Below are positions 1 through 7,841 of a stretch of 38,618 nucleotides of DNA, in pieces. The stretch comes from Prevotellaceae bacterium UBA3849 (lineage in GTDB: Bacteria; Bacteroidota; Bacteroidia; Bacteroidales; Bacteroidaceae). Under the pieces are notes generated by a model. That model did not search any database. It was not told the DNA's origin and saw only the letters and a list, made by a program, of their open reading frames with translations. Where the stretch lies: assembly GCA_002392645.1 (NCBI GenBank), contig DGHL01000014.1, forward strand, positions 1 through 38,618, written 5' to 3'. Made by a program: the position numbers and the translations under genes. Each line of letters opens with the position of its first letter. Positions within the stretch are counted from its first letter, which is position 1.

Positions 1-81
1 CTCCTTCTCTTTTATACACAATTTTCCCTAAACGAAAGGCTGCATTCTATATTCGAATAATAAAAGAACAAAAAGTTATAG

Positions 82-270
82 GTGGGTTCTAATAATTCCC
101 ACTGTCAGATTTTTGAATTTGTTTCGAGGGCAAAATATTAACTGATAAGGGAGCATAGCGGGCTATGTGACCGCAGGAGTTAACAGTTTGCACCGAAAGA
201 AAACAAAAATATAACATAATGTTATTCATGTAATTAACTAATTTAACTCGTGGGAATTTTTAGAACCCAC
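82..270. repeat. Small intergenic element bounded by two inverted copies of a palindrome
   Basis: A 21-base palindrome (GTGGG...CCCAC) lies at 82-102, and its reverse complement with one mismatch lies at 250-270. The 147 bases between them contain a short hairpin (CATAG/CTATG near 155-168) nested inside TTAACT/AGTTAA. The same palindrome recurs, cut by the window edge, at 38601-38618, and its half at 17775-17790. This looks like a non-autonomous REP- or MITE-like repeat. No transposase is nearby. Family identity is inferred from structure only. Confidence 0.55.
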
Positions 271-288
271 CTTAGAGCTAGGCGATTA

Positions 289-1788
289 ATGACAACAACG
301 GAGTTTGAAGACATAATATTACGACAGTTCGGATTGCCCCCTACGCAAGATCAGCTTGGGGCGATAGATTGTTTCTGCTCCTTCCTTGCAGCAAGGGGTG
401 AAGGAGCGATGGACTGGCCTGTAATGGTGCTGCGTGGTTCGGCTGGTACGGGTAAGACGTCCGTGGTGGCTGCCATGGTGCAGGCTTTGCTGAACCTGAA
501 ACAGAAGGTTGTGCTGCTGGCTCCTACGGGACGCGCCGCCAAGGTGCTGTCGCTTAACTGCGACAGGCCGGCAAGTACCATACATCGTAAGATTTACAGG
601 CAGAAGAGCGTAGGCGGAGATTTCAGCCTCGACGTGAATCTGCATACCGATACACTCTTTGTGGTCGATGAGGCCTCGATGATCAGTACCATGCCACAGG
701 TGCGCACCGACGGCATGCCGATGTTCAACGGTAACGGTGGCGGCGTGATTGACGACCTCGTCACTTATGTCTATTCCGGCAGAAACTGTCGCATGATGCT
801 TGTCGGCGATACCGCACAGCTGCCACCGGTGGGCGAGGATGAGGCTCCCGCTTTGCGCAACCATGTGTTGGAGTGCTATGGACTGAGGGTGTTCGACTGC
901 GACATGTGCGAGGTGGTGCGACAACAGCAGGCCTCGGGCATACTATGGAATGCTACCATGATACGTCGCCTCATTACCCACGACGATATTACGCAGTTGC
1001 CTAAGATTCGTTTTCGTGGTTTTGCCGACATCAGGGTGATGCCGGGCAACGAACTGATAGAGGCGCTGGAGGACAGCTACCATAGGGTAGGGCTCGACGA
1101 TACCGTGGTGATAACACGTAGTAACAAGAGGGCTAACATATATAATAATGGTATAAGGGCAAGGGTGGTTGACCATGAGGATGAACTCTGTAGCGGCGAC
1201 CGTATAATGGTGGTGAAGAACCATTACTTTGACGACAAGAAAGACAATGGCGCAGCGCAGACTGCCGTGCCCGATGACGTACAGTCGGAGAAGGGACTTA
1301 CGTTTATAGCCAATGGCGATATAGCCGTGGTGCGCAGGGTCAGGAATGTGCGCGATTTATATGGCTTCCGTTTTGCCGATCTCTTGTTGCGCTTCCCTGA
1401 CTATGACGACTATGAGATGCAGTTGACTGCCATGCTCGACGTGCTCCAGACTGAGGCGTCGGCGCTTACCGCCGACCGTCAGAAGGCTCTCTTCGATGCC
1501 GTGATGGAGGATTACGACCATTTGCCGCATAAGGCCGACCGTCTCAAGGCTGTAAGGGAAGACAGTTACTACAATGCCCTGCAGATTAAGTTTGCCTACG
1601 CCGTTACGTGTCATAAGGCGCAGGGCGGACAGTGGAGTCATGTATATGTTGACCAAGGCTATATGACTGACGATATGCTGACGCCAGACTACATCCATTG
1701 GCTTTACACCGCCTTCACCCGTGCTACCGAAACCCTCTACCTCGTAAACTGGCCTAAGGAGCAAATGGAGAAAGATGGCGTGGATTGA
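289..1788 (+). CDS. RecD-like superfamily 1 DNA helicase
   Basis: Encodes about 499 residues. Near residues 48-55 is a Walker A motif (GSAGTGKT), followed by a Walker B with DEAS (VVDEASMI), GDTAQLPPVG (motif III) and, near the C-terminus, TCHKAQG and YTAFTRA, which are the UvrD_C_2 helicase motifs of RecD/Dda-type enzymes. It is expected to unwind DNA with ATP in the cytoplasm during repair or recombination. The frame can be read back to a GTG at 250, but that codon lies inside a dispersed palindrome, so the ATG at 289 is the better start. It stands alone, followed by a hairpin terminator. Short for RecD; closer to the stand-alone RecD-like ATPases of Bacteroidales. Confidence 0.85.
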   Translation: MTTTEFEDIILRQFGLPPTQDQLGAIDCFCSFLAARGEGAMDWPVMVLRGSAGTGKTSVVAAMVQALLNLKQKVVLLAPTGRAAKVLSLNCDRPASTIHRKIYRQKSVGGDFSLDVNLHTDTLFVVDEASMISTMPQVRTDGMPMFNGNGGGVIDDLVTYVYSGRNCRMMLVGDTAQLPPVGEDEAPALRNHVLECYGLRVFDCDMCEVVRQQQASGILWNATMIRRLITHDDITQLPKIRFRGFADIRVMPGNELIEALEDSYHRVGLDDTVVITRSNKRANIYNNGIRARVVDHEDELCSGDRIMVVKNHYFDDKKDNGAAQTAVPDDVQSEKGLTFIANGDIAVVRRVRNVRDLYGFRFADLLLRFPDYDDYEMQLTAMLDVLQTEASALTADRQKALFDAVMEDYDHLPHKADRLKAVREDSYYNALQIKFAYAVTCHKAQGGQWSHVYVDQGYMTDDMLTPDYIHWLYTAFTRATETLYLVNWPKEQMEKDGVD

Positions 1789-1905
1789 GTGACTGAAGGG
1801 CTCTTTGCATGTGATGCATTGTAAAGTGTGGAAGTTTTTATATCTGCTTTTGACACTTTGATATTTTCTGGCGCATTTTCTTACACTTTGATTTTTCGAA
1901 CCTTG

Positions 1906-1946
1906 ATTTCCTTGCGATAAAATCCATCGCAAGGAAATTATTTTCG
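1906..1946 (+). terminator. Likely terminator of the RecD-like helicase gene
   Basis: A perfect 13-bp stem (ATTTCCTTGCGAT at 1906-1918 with its complement at 1926-1938) has a 7-base loop and is followed by TATTTTCG. It lies about 120 bases after the helicase stop codon. The T-tract is short, so termination may be weak. Confidence 0.5.
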
Positions 1947-2020
1947 TACACGCGATTCTCGCGCACGTTGTAACTCTCTGATATTCAATAGACGGTTTTC
2001 TCGTAACCTGCTTTTTCGCT

Positions 2021-2128
2021 TGTAAAAGCTATCAAATTGCGTTGTAAAAGGTGCCGTTTTACGTTGTAAAAGCTATCATATTACATTGTAAAAGCTATCT
2101 AATCACGATGTAATTTGATAGCTTTTAC
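2021..2128. repeat. 22-bp tandem repeat array ending in an inverted unit
   Basis: TGTAAAAG starts at 2021, 2043, 2065 and 2087, exactly 22 bases apart. Most units begin TGTAAAAGCTATC and then diverge. The array closes with an inverted unit (GATAGCTTTTAC, 2117-2128) that can pair with GTAAAAGCTATC at 2088-2099. The same unit, in the same 22-base register, recurs at 24266-24368. There are no spacers, so it is not CRISPR. No coding capacity seen. Confidence 0.8.
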
Positions 2129-2261
2129 TTTTCAACCCCTGTTTTTGGTCTTTCAATCAATAATGGAATGCCTTTTCTTTCTCTATTTTGCGTTTTCAAC
2201 CTGACTGTTTCAAAAAGTCAAAGTGCAATCAAAACGTCTCTTTTGGTGACAAAGTGAAAAA

Positions 2262-2650
2262 TCGCCGCAGCGTAGATTTTAGAAACAAATTATGGTTAAT
2301 CATGGTAATGCGTTTCAAGAAAAACAATTTCAAGTCATCGTAGTGTAGATTTTAGAAACGAATTATGCTCGCTCGGCACGCAGTGACGCTTTGCTTGCAA
2401 AGAATTATTTTTAATTTAGTCACGAATTTTATTTATAATAATTATGGTTAATTAGAATAATTCGTTTCCTATTATCAGAATTTAAAAGTATAATTAGAAT
2501 AAATTAGTATAATTCGTTTCTAAAGCCTAAGCGCGATGTTTTTTGGAAACAAATTAGTATCGCTCGGCACGCAGTGACGCTTTCTTGCGCTCCATAGGTG
2601 CTCAGGCACTTCGTGGAGGTCTTGCAAAGAATTATTTTTTACAACATCTG
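2262..2650. repeat. Mosaic dispersed repeats, left side of the lipoprotein island
   Basis: This AT-rich gene-free stretch is built of modules that recur within it and at 8201-8470. CGCTCGGCACGCAGTGACGC occurs at 2370 and 2561. The block 2368-2424 is matched by an inverted copy at 8336-8392 with one difference in 57 bases. The blocks at 2292-2329 and 2476-2550 are matched by direct copies at 8415-8452 and 8201-8280. The second internal copy carries an extra ~40 bases. No gene is visible. Confidence 0.75.
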
Positions 2651-2661
2651 TCATTAACTTA

Positions 2662-2702
2662 ATAAACGAAAAGAGGATGAAGGCTTCACAGTCTCCATCC
2701 TC
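2662..2702 (-). terminator. Likely terminator after the lipocalin-like lipoprotein gene
   Basis: On the minus strand GAGGATG (2696-2702) pairs with CATCCTC (2673-2679) and is followed by TTTTCGTTTATT. It lies about 100 bases after the stop codon of the gene ending at 2801. A second short hairpin (ACCGT/ACGGT, near 2724-2739) lies between them. Confidence 0.45.
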
Positions 2703-2800
2703 TAAAAGTGATAAACAAAATTGAACCGTAAAAACGGTTATACGACAGCATAAAGGCTGCCGTTATATTGACAATTAACCTCTTCGGGCTTTTTTACGAA

Positions 2801-3298
2801 TCAGTACAAGCTAAGTGACGAGATGATACTCATTACAGTTGCATACTTTTGCTCAAACTCGCTGTCGCTGACCCTAACGCAGGTTGCTGTAGCTCCAAGT
2901 GCACGCAATGTCATCTTGTTGTCTGTTTTCTCTACTATTTCATATCCTATTGTCGTTCCTGTAAGTGGTATGCTGTATGTTTTCGTAGTTTTATAAGACT
3001 TCTGTCTTGCACTTAGAGTTCGTGTCTTACTGTCAACCCAATATTCTAATGTTTGTATGGTATAATTTCCGTTTTTATGTTGAACATCAAGGATTGTCCC
3101 GTTTGAGGTAAACTTCCAATATTCCCAATTTTCCTCGTCATTCTGAATGGTCATTCCATAACCGCTTGAGCTCTGCAGTTTCCATGCTCCTTCAAGGTCG
3201 GACATTTCTAAATCACTGTCTTTTTCACACGAAGTCAGTGATATTGCGATGGTGGCAACTATTGCCACCATCACAATATTGTATAGATACTTCTTCAT
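2801..3298 (-). CDS. Small lipocalin-like lipoprotein
   Basis: Encodes 165 residues. The N-terminus is a lipoprotein signal: lysines, a hydrophobic stretch, then LTSC, giving a mature protein starting at Cys24. The body (LEGAWKLQSS..., W-rich beta pattern) resembles the small lipocalin-like lipoproteins of Bacteroidetes; that match is tentative. It should sit in the outer membrane. Its first 86 coding bases are nearly identical to those of the FGE/FISUMP gene at 3649-5151 (three differences), although the mature proteins are unrelated. It is cut off from the rest of the island by a transposase remnant, so it may have its own promoter; none matching the consensus was found in the 45 bases upstream. 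Confidence 0.75.
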   Translation of the reverse strand: MKKYLYNIVMVAIVATIAISLTSCEKDSDLEMSDLEGAWKLQSSSGYGMTIQNDEENWEYWKFTSNGTILDVQHKNGNYTIQTLEYWVDSKTRTLSARQKSYKTTKTYSIPLTGTTIGYEIVEKTDNKMTLRALGATATCVRVSDSEFEQKYATVMSIISSLSLY

Positions 3299-3342
3299 AG
3301 CATTGATATTTTGTAAATGTTATTAATTTAAAACTTGCTTAA

Positions 3343-3516
3343 TTGGCTGCCGTTCGTTTCAATCCTGTCATCGCCCAGTACTACCAGCGCCTGATAGCAC
3401 GAGGTAAAAAGATGCCTGTGGTGATGAACAACGTCAAGAACAAACTGCTCCATACCGTCACCTCCATGGTCAAGAACAAGCAAGTTTACAATCCGAATTA
3501 TAGATTATCAGTATAA
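3343..3516 (+). pseudogene. IS110-family transposase, C-terminal remnant
   Basis: An open frame of 57 codons without a start reads AVRFNPVIAQYYQRLIARGK, then KLLHTVTSMVKNKQVYNPNY and stop. This is the pattern of the C-terminal Transposase_20 domain of IS110/IS116 elements (NPV...YY.RL..RGK...KLL). It is preceded by a stop at 3340-3342 and nothing of the N-terminal DEDD domain is present. It lies between two lipoprotein genes on the other strand, marking an old insertion or recombination point. The terminal ends of the element are not recognisable. Confidence 0.6.
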
Positions 3517-3648
3517 TATTAAAAATAATGGTCAAAATATTTGGATTTTAACATAGAAAGCTCTAATTATGCTTGGCGGTTTCTTTGTTTTTACGCACGT
3601 TGTTACTTGGATGTCCGCTCTGTGTGCTTTTTGAGTGGCGAAGGCTGG

Positions 3649-5151
3649 CTACGGGCAGACTGGGCGCACTGCCTTGCCGAGGAAACGGCAGGCGTGGCCC
3701 CAGAGCTTGTACCACGAGCGGAAGCCCAGGCCGTACGCGCGCTCCGCGTCGTCGGCGTAGAGCGTGGCCGACCAGAAGGTGCCGTAGTGGAGCGTGGCAT
3801 CGTCACAGAAGCCGCTGTAGTGGAGCGTGGCACCGTCACGGAAGCCCGAGGTTGGCAGGAAAATATACTTGTCTGTGTAGCCTGTCTTTTTGCTCGTCAC
3901 CTTGTAGCCCGCAACGCCGCCAAAGGTGGTGTTGCCTGCTGCCTGCCACTCCCATGTGCAGTTGTCAAGCAATTCCTGCATTTCCTCAATGGTAGGCATA
4001 CGCCATGCACTGCCCCAGTTGGCTGTGGCCGCGTCGTCCGCTGCGTCAAGCACGGTCTTGTCGCTGCCTGTGTATTTGGTGAAGGTGCTGCCGCCGTCAG
4101 TGGTGAACTTGTAGGTTGACCAGCTGTAGTCGCTCTTCGGTGCAGTCTCGCCCCATGCGAAGTAGTCGCCGAAGTCCTCCGGCTTCTCCGCGCCTACGTT
4201 GCACGTTGCCCACTTTACAGACAATCCTAAATCTACAGATTCATAACTATCTACATTACTGGATATTATCTCCTCATTATCTTTTTCTTCACTAGAATTA
4301 GGTATAGTCACAGCAAGTCGAAATCCCACTAGTCTGCTTTTTAGGTTCGGAGACCCATAGTTACGGTAGAAAACGGTCTTAATTTGCCATGGATCTTGAA
4401 AAGAACCATTTCTTGTAACACGCCCATAAGATGAAGAAACAGGACCTTTGGGGTCAATTTGTGGAGCACTATTATACTGGTCATACCAGTCTTGACACCA
4501 TTCTGCAACATTACCTGACATATCATACAGTCCCAATTCATTAGGCTTTTTGGTAGCTACGTCTTTAGTGGTGCTTCCCTGTGCAACAACCTCATTATAA
4601 TTATTACTTCCACTGTAAATATAACCTTTGCTAAGGTTTCCTCCTCGCGCAGCGAATTCCCATTCGGCTTCTGTGAGTAAGCGAAATTCAATTCCTGTTA
4701 GTTTATTCAGTTTTGATATAAAGTCTTGGCAATTATTCCAGCTTACAGTCTCAACAGGATGATGTTCCCCTGGATATTCAGAGGGGTTGGTTCCTTCTAT
4801 TGCTTGCCAAAGTTCTTGGGTCACTTGAGTTTCTCCAACATAGTAATCATGTGTCAAAGTAACCTGATGAACAGGCTCTTGGATGTTAACCATATTTGAG
4901 TTATGTGGACCGTTATCACTTCCCATTAGAAAAGTGCCACATTTGACCTTAATCAAAGAAAAAGTTATACCATTGCAACTTACATCGAGTCTGTTTGGAT
5001 AAGACACATTATCGTTTTCTTCACTAGGGTAATTGTTTTCCTCTTTACTGCCATAATTTTCACTGTCTTTTTCACACGATGTCAGTGATATTGCGATGGT
5101 GGCAACTATTACCACCATCGCAATATTGTATAGATACTTCTTCATAGGCAT
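3649..5151 (-). CDS. Lipoprotein with FGE-sulfatase (SUMF1-like) and FISUMP domains
   Basis: Encodes 500 residues, or 498 if the second ATG (5145) is used; the second start matches the leader of the neighbour at 2801-3298. After a lipoprotein signal (LTSC) and a linker, residues ~60-285 form an FGE/SUMF1 domain (MGSDNG, EVTQ-like ETQVTQELW, LLTEAEWEFAARGG, LGLYDMSGNVAEW, GFRLA). The cysteines of true formylglycine-generating enzymes are absent near the end, so a binding role is likelier than sulfatase activation. Residues ~308-500 are a Fibrobacter succinogenes major paralogous (FISUMP) domain (VDLGLSVKWATCNVGA, AWGE, WRMPT, AVRPV). The C-terminal half is plainly GC-richer than the rest. The start overlaps the stop of the upstream barrel gene (TGATG). 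Confidence 0.85.
   Translation of the reverse strand: MPMKKYLYNIAMVVIVATIAISLTSCEKDSENYGSKEENNYPSEENDNVSYPNRLDVSCNGITFSLIKVKCGTFLMGSDNGPHNSNMVNIQEPVHQVTLTHDYYVGETQVTQELWQAIEGTNPSEYPGEHHPVETVSWNNCQDFISKLNKLTGIEFRLLTEAEWEFAARGGNLSKGYIYSGSNNYNEVVAQGSTTKDVATKKPNELGLYDMSGNVAEWCQDWYDQYNSAPQIDPKGPVSSSYGRVTRNGSFQDPWQIKTVFYRNYGSPNLKSRLVGFRLAVTIPNSSEEKDNEEIISSNVDSYESVDLGLSVKWATCNVGAEKPEDFGDYFAWGETAPKSDYSWSTYKFTTDGGSTFTKYTGSDKTVLDAADDAATANWGSAWRMPTIEEMQELLDNCTWEWQAAGNTTFGGVAGYKVTSKKTGYTDKYIFLPTSGFRDGATLHYSGFCDDATLHYGTFWSATLYADDAERAYGLGFRSWYKLWGHACRFLGKAVRPVCP
3655..3870 (-). other. Candidate diversified C-terminal region of the FISUMP domain
   Basis: The coding strand here specifies the last ~70 residues of the FISUMP domain. 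It contains an imperfect tandem duplication (DGATLHYSGF then DDATLHYGTF) and a run in which many codons end in C while their first two bases vary. FISUMP and FGE folds are known targets of diversity-generating retroelements, in which AAC codons of a template become NNC. No reverse transcriptase or template copy is in the window, so this is a hypothesis. Confidence 0.3.
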
Positions 5152-5753
5152 CAGAACTTATATGCTGCACCAACAGTGAAGACAACCTGACCGTAGTCAC
5201 TGATAAGCTGATACTTAGTCTCAAAGTTAAGTTTCCAACTGTCAGACAAATCAAAGTCTACGCCTGCACCGAGATTTGCACCGAATTTACCTGTAGAGTT
5301 AGAACTGTCAGATGAGGAAGAAAATGATGACGACGAGCCAGAGCCGTAGGCTCTATATAAATCATACCAATCACCTAATGCATCTTCAATTGCACCTTCT
5401 GTGTCAGTTATAACACGCTTGTACGTTACACCAGCAAGCGGGTAAACTTTAATGCTGTTTGCTACAGGGATAAGATAGTGGAAGTTTAAGTTAACATCCC
5501 ATGATGAGACATAATCTTTCTTCAAGAAATAGTTAAAAGATGCCTCACCACGGAATTGGTCAATGAAACGGTACTGTGCTTTCGCTCCAAAACCTATTGT
5601 ACCAATGTCTCCTGTTGCCAATGATACGTTAACTCCAATTGCACCCCTTGAATCATCAGAACTTGCTCTTGAAGACTTTGAGTTAGAGAACTGTGCAGAT
5701 GCACTTGTTGCCAGCATTACCAATGCCGCGAACATGAATAATGTTTTTTTCAT
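5151..5753 (-). CDS. Outer-membrane beta-barrel protein
   Basis: Encodes 200 residues with a clean signal peptide ending ATSASA-Q. The mature protein has alternating amphipathic strands (GVNVSLATGDIGTIGFGAKA, RGEASFNYFL, WDVNLNFHYL, GANLGAGVDF) and ends in Phe, as expected for a small barrel of the OMP_b-brl type recognised by the BAM machinery. A serine-rich insertion near residues 135-155 (GSGSSSSFSSSSDSS) probably forms a surface loop or a flexible turn. It lies 27 bases after the upstream lipoprotein gene and its stop overlaps the start of the FGE/FISUMP gene, suggesting translational coupling and a joint role at the cell surface. Ligand unknown. Confidence 0.75.
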   Translation of the reverse strand: MKKTLFMFAALVMLATSASAQFSNSKSSRASSDDSRGAIGVNVSLATGDIGTIGFGAKAQYRFIDQFRGEASFNYFLKKDYVSSWDVNLNFHYLIPVANSIKVYPLAGVTYKRVITDTEGAIEDALGDWYDLYRAYGSGSSSSFSSSSDSSNSTGKFGANLGAGVDFDLSDSWKLNFETKYQLISDYGQVVFTVGAAYKF

Positions 5754-5780
5754 AATCTTGTTTGTTTTTTATGATTAATA

Positions 5781-6461
5781 CTAATAAGAATTGCGATTCT
5801 CGAAACGAATCTGGCCATTAATGGTCACTGTGTTGTCTGTGAAAGAGTGATTGCTGTATTCTGAATAGTAGTTTTGATAAAGGTCTTTGTCAAATGTGAA
5901 GGTGACATTGTTAAATGACAGTGTTATATAGTTATTCTTGTATGAGACGAATTGTATCTTTCCATTTAACGGTAAGTTCAAATTGTAGAATTTGCTTCTT
6001 TCTTGTGTTCTAGCATATTCTGCGGATGTATATTCCTCTGTTACATATAATATATTTTTTATGTGCATTATATTCTCGTCAGGAATGGCTGTCAATGCCG
6101 TACCGCTTTTTGCTGTCAACGGGTCAAAAGATTTGAAACTAAAGTTAAAGACCACGGAATATTTTGCATCATCAGCACCATAAGTGAACGGAACATCTTG
6201 TGCAAGCACTTGAAAATAGCAGTCATCGTCAAGCTCACCATTAGATTTTGTCGTAAAAGAGTAAGATGTAAAAAGACTATTACACCAATAGTAGTAAGTC
6301 TTTCCATTCAGCTTGAATACATCTTTGGCAACATACGTTATGCCTCCGTCAGAAGAGTCATAGTCTGAATAATTGTCATCGTTTTTGTCGCATGAAACAA
6401 CAGACATGAAACACACAGCTAAAAACAATATAGACAATGTTTGCAAGACGTTATTTTTCAT
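5781..6461 (-). CDS. Hypothetical lipoprotein
   Basis: Encodes 226 residues. The lipoprotein signal ends SVVSC, followed by an acidic linker (DKNDDNYSDYDSSDGG). The remainder is rich in Tyr, Phe, Asn and Thr with a beta-strand pattern and no motif I recognise. It is the second gene of the island operon, 23 bases after the propeller gene and 27 bases before the barrel gene. Function unknown; the setting suggests a surface-exposed or periplasmic lipoprotein working with the neighbouring exported proteins. Confidence 0.7.
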   Translation of the reverse strand: MKNNVLQTLSILFLAVCFMSVVSCDKNDDNYSDYDSSDGGITYVAKDVFKLNGKTYYYWCNSLFTSYSFTTKSNGELDDDCYFQVLAQDVPFTYGADDAKYSVVFNFSFKSFDPLTAKSGTALTAIPDENIMHIKNILYVTEEYTSAEYARTQERSKFYNLNLPLNGKIQFVSYKNNYITLSFNNVTFTFDKDLYQNYYSEYSNHSFTDNTVTINGQIRFENRNSY

Positions 6462-6484
6462 AGATACAAATCTTTGACGATGAG

Positions 6485-7468
6485 TTATTTCAGATTAAAG
6501 TTAATTCTCCATATATTTGCAGTGGCTGTTGCGCTGCCACGTTGTGAGATGAAGTAGATGTATTGTCCGTCTCTGCTCCATGCAGGACTGATGTCGTCTG
6601 CAGCATGATAGGTGAGCTGAGTTAGTTGTGAGCCGTCAAGGTGGCAAACGAACAGGTCGGTGTTGCTGTAGCCGTTGCGTGTGCCGTTGTCAAGTTTGTT
6701 GCTGCCGACAAACAATATCCAGTTACCGTCAGGCGATACTACGGGCGATGTAAAACTGCGCATGCCGTCAGTAACGATACACTCCTCAATGCCTGTCTCT
6801 ACGTTTACTCTCCATATCTCTGAACGCCCCTCGTCGTTGCTGCGGGCACATATTACCGATTTGTTGTCTGACAATGGGAACGGGTTCATGCCGATGGTGT
6901 ATGTTGACAGGAAGTTGTCCTTGATGTTATGACTCCATATACTTGTGCTGTTAGCCTCGCTGCGTGCGAAGAATACCTGGCTCATATCATTGGAGTATAT
7001 CGGACTGTAGTCCTGCGCTCCGCTTGTTATCTGGCGGCATACGTAGCCATTCTTCGCATCAGTTTGGTATAGTTGCGTGGTCTTGCCGTTTATTTCAGAG
7101 AAACAGATGTATTTGCCGTCAGGCGAATAGTTGAAGTCCACCACGTGCTGGCGGTGGGTACGCTGTATCGCTCCGCCCTGCTTCGTGAGGTCCTTTATAA
7201 AGATGTTGGTTGAGTTGTTGCGCTCTGCTACGAAGGCTATGTCGTTTCCATCTACCGATATGCCGAGAATCCTGTTAGAGAACCATTCGCAGCCGCTTGC
7301 CCTGCGCCTTACGGCAGGCATGCATACAGCGTCGTTGTCGTTGGTTATTTTAGTAAAGTTAATGCCTGATTCCTCTTTTACTGATACAACGGAATAGTCA
7401 ACGCTTTGTGCGCTGATAGCGAGTGAGGAGAGTAAAGAAAGTCCCAAAGTTATCGACAGTCTATTCAT
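6485..7468 (-). CDS. TolB-like beta-propeller protein (PD40 repeats)
   Basis: Encodes 327 residues with a signal peptide ending AISA-Q. At least three repeats carry the WD40-like PD40 signature: YSPDGKYICFSE, VSPDGNWILFVG and WSRDGQYIYFIS, plus weaker ones (SNDMSQVFFAR). This is the fold of the periplasmic TolB propeller and of the many Bacteroidetes PD40 proteins. It probably mediates protein-protein contact in the periplasm. It lacks the N-terminal TolB domain and any Pal nearby, so it is not TolB itself. It is the first gene of the minus-strand island; just upstream lies a hairpin with a T-tract that could act as an attenuator. Confidence 0.75.
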   Translation of the reverse strand: MNRLSITLGLSLLSSLAISAQSVDYSVVSVKEESGINFTKITNDNDAVCMPAVRRRASGCEWFSNRILGISVDGNDIAFVAERNNSTNIFIKDLTKQGGAIQRTHRQHVVDFNYSPDGKYICFSEINGKTTQLYQTDAKNGYVCRQITSGAQDYSPIYSNDMSQVFFARSEANSTSIWSHNIKDNFLSTYTIGMNPFPLSDNKSVICARSNDEGRSEIWRVNVETGIEECIVTDGMRSFTSPVVSPDGNWILFVGSNKLDNGTRNGYSNTDLFVCHLDGSQLTQLTYHAADDISPAWSRDGQYIYFISQRGSATATANIWRINFNLK

Positions 7469-7544
7469 AGTTTATTTTAATGTTACACCTATAGACTCTC
7501 TGATTTGGTGTGGTTAATAGTAAGATTAAGGTTACTGACATAAA

Positions 7545-7641
7545 CAAAAAAGACGTGGAGCCTGTACCCGTTGCTCGCTCCACTATCTGAGGCCGTAGGA
7601 ATTGCCCAATTCGTCAGAACGAGCAACCTAAGACCCCCACG
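7545..7641 (-). terminator. Hairpin with T-tract upstream of the propeller operon (possible attenuator)
   Basis: On the minus strand CGTGG (7637-7641) pairs with CCACG (7554-7558) and GTTGCTCG (7620-7627) pairs with CGAGCAAC (7570-7577), enclosing a GAATT/AATTC hairpin. The structure is followed by TCTTTTTTG. A transcript from the promoter at 7973-8004 would meet it about 75 bases before the propeller gene's start codon. It could end a small RNA or attenuate the operon. Confidence 0.5.
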
Positions 7642-7841
7642 CCGATATGATAATGCCTGCGCCTTATTTATATGTACACGTATTTCATAACTCGTGTGCG
7701 AAAATATATACGTACATTATTATGAAAACGAAACAATAAGGGCTTGCATGAAATCATACCCATGGGCATCTACCGTTGCCATGTCCCTTGACGAATTTGA
7801 TAAGTTTCCTACGCTTTCAGATAGTCAGAGAACAAAGCGTG
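7554..7841. repeat. Long imperfect inverted repeat (about 280 bases)
   Basis: Two arms pair in constant register. ACTATCTGA (7582-7590) matches 7817-7825; CGTAGGAA (7594-7601) matches 7806-7813; TTCGTCA (7610-7616) matches 7789-7795; TATGAT (7646-7651) matches 7753-7758; CCTTATT (7662-7668) matches 7735-7741; TTTCATAA (7683-7690) matches 7720-7727. Gaps between the blocks are nearly equal on both sides (29 and 30, 10 and 11). The result is a long rod with internal loops and a ~29-base apical loop. I recognise no known RNA family in it. Confidence 0.65.

Noticed and set aside
250..288. GTG start at 250 for the RecD-like helicase
   Set aside because: The extra codons translate a dispersed palindrome; the ATG at 289 gives a normal start.
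2021..2128. 22-bp repeats as a CRISPR array
   Set aside because: Units are contiguous with no unique spacers, units diverge, and no cas genes are present.
3541..4119. Plus-strand 192-codon frame opposite the FISUMP domain
   Set aside because: It mirrors a GC-rich coding region and has no recognisable domain; the minus-strand lipoprotein frame has clear motifs.
4290..5000. FGE domain as a sulfatase-activating enzyme
   Set aside because: The active-site cysteines are missing and the protein is a surface lipoprotein with a second lectin-like domain; no sulfatase gene is nearby.
6485..7468. The propeller protein as TolB of a Tol-Pal system
   Set aside because: It has only the propeller repeats, no TolB N-terminal domain, and no tolA, tolQ, tolR or pal nearby.
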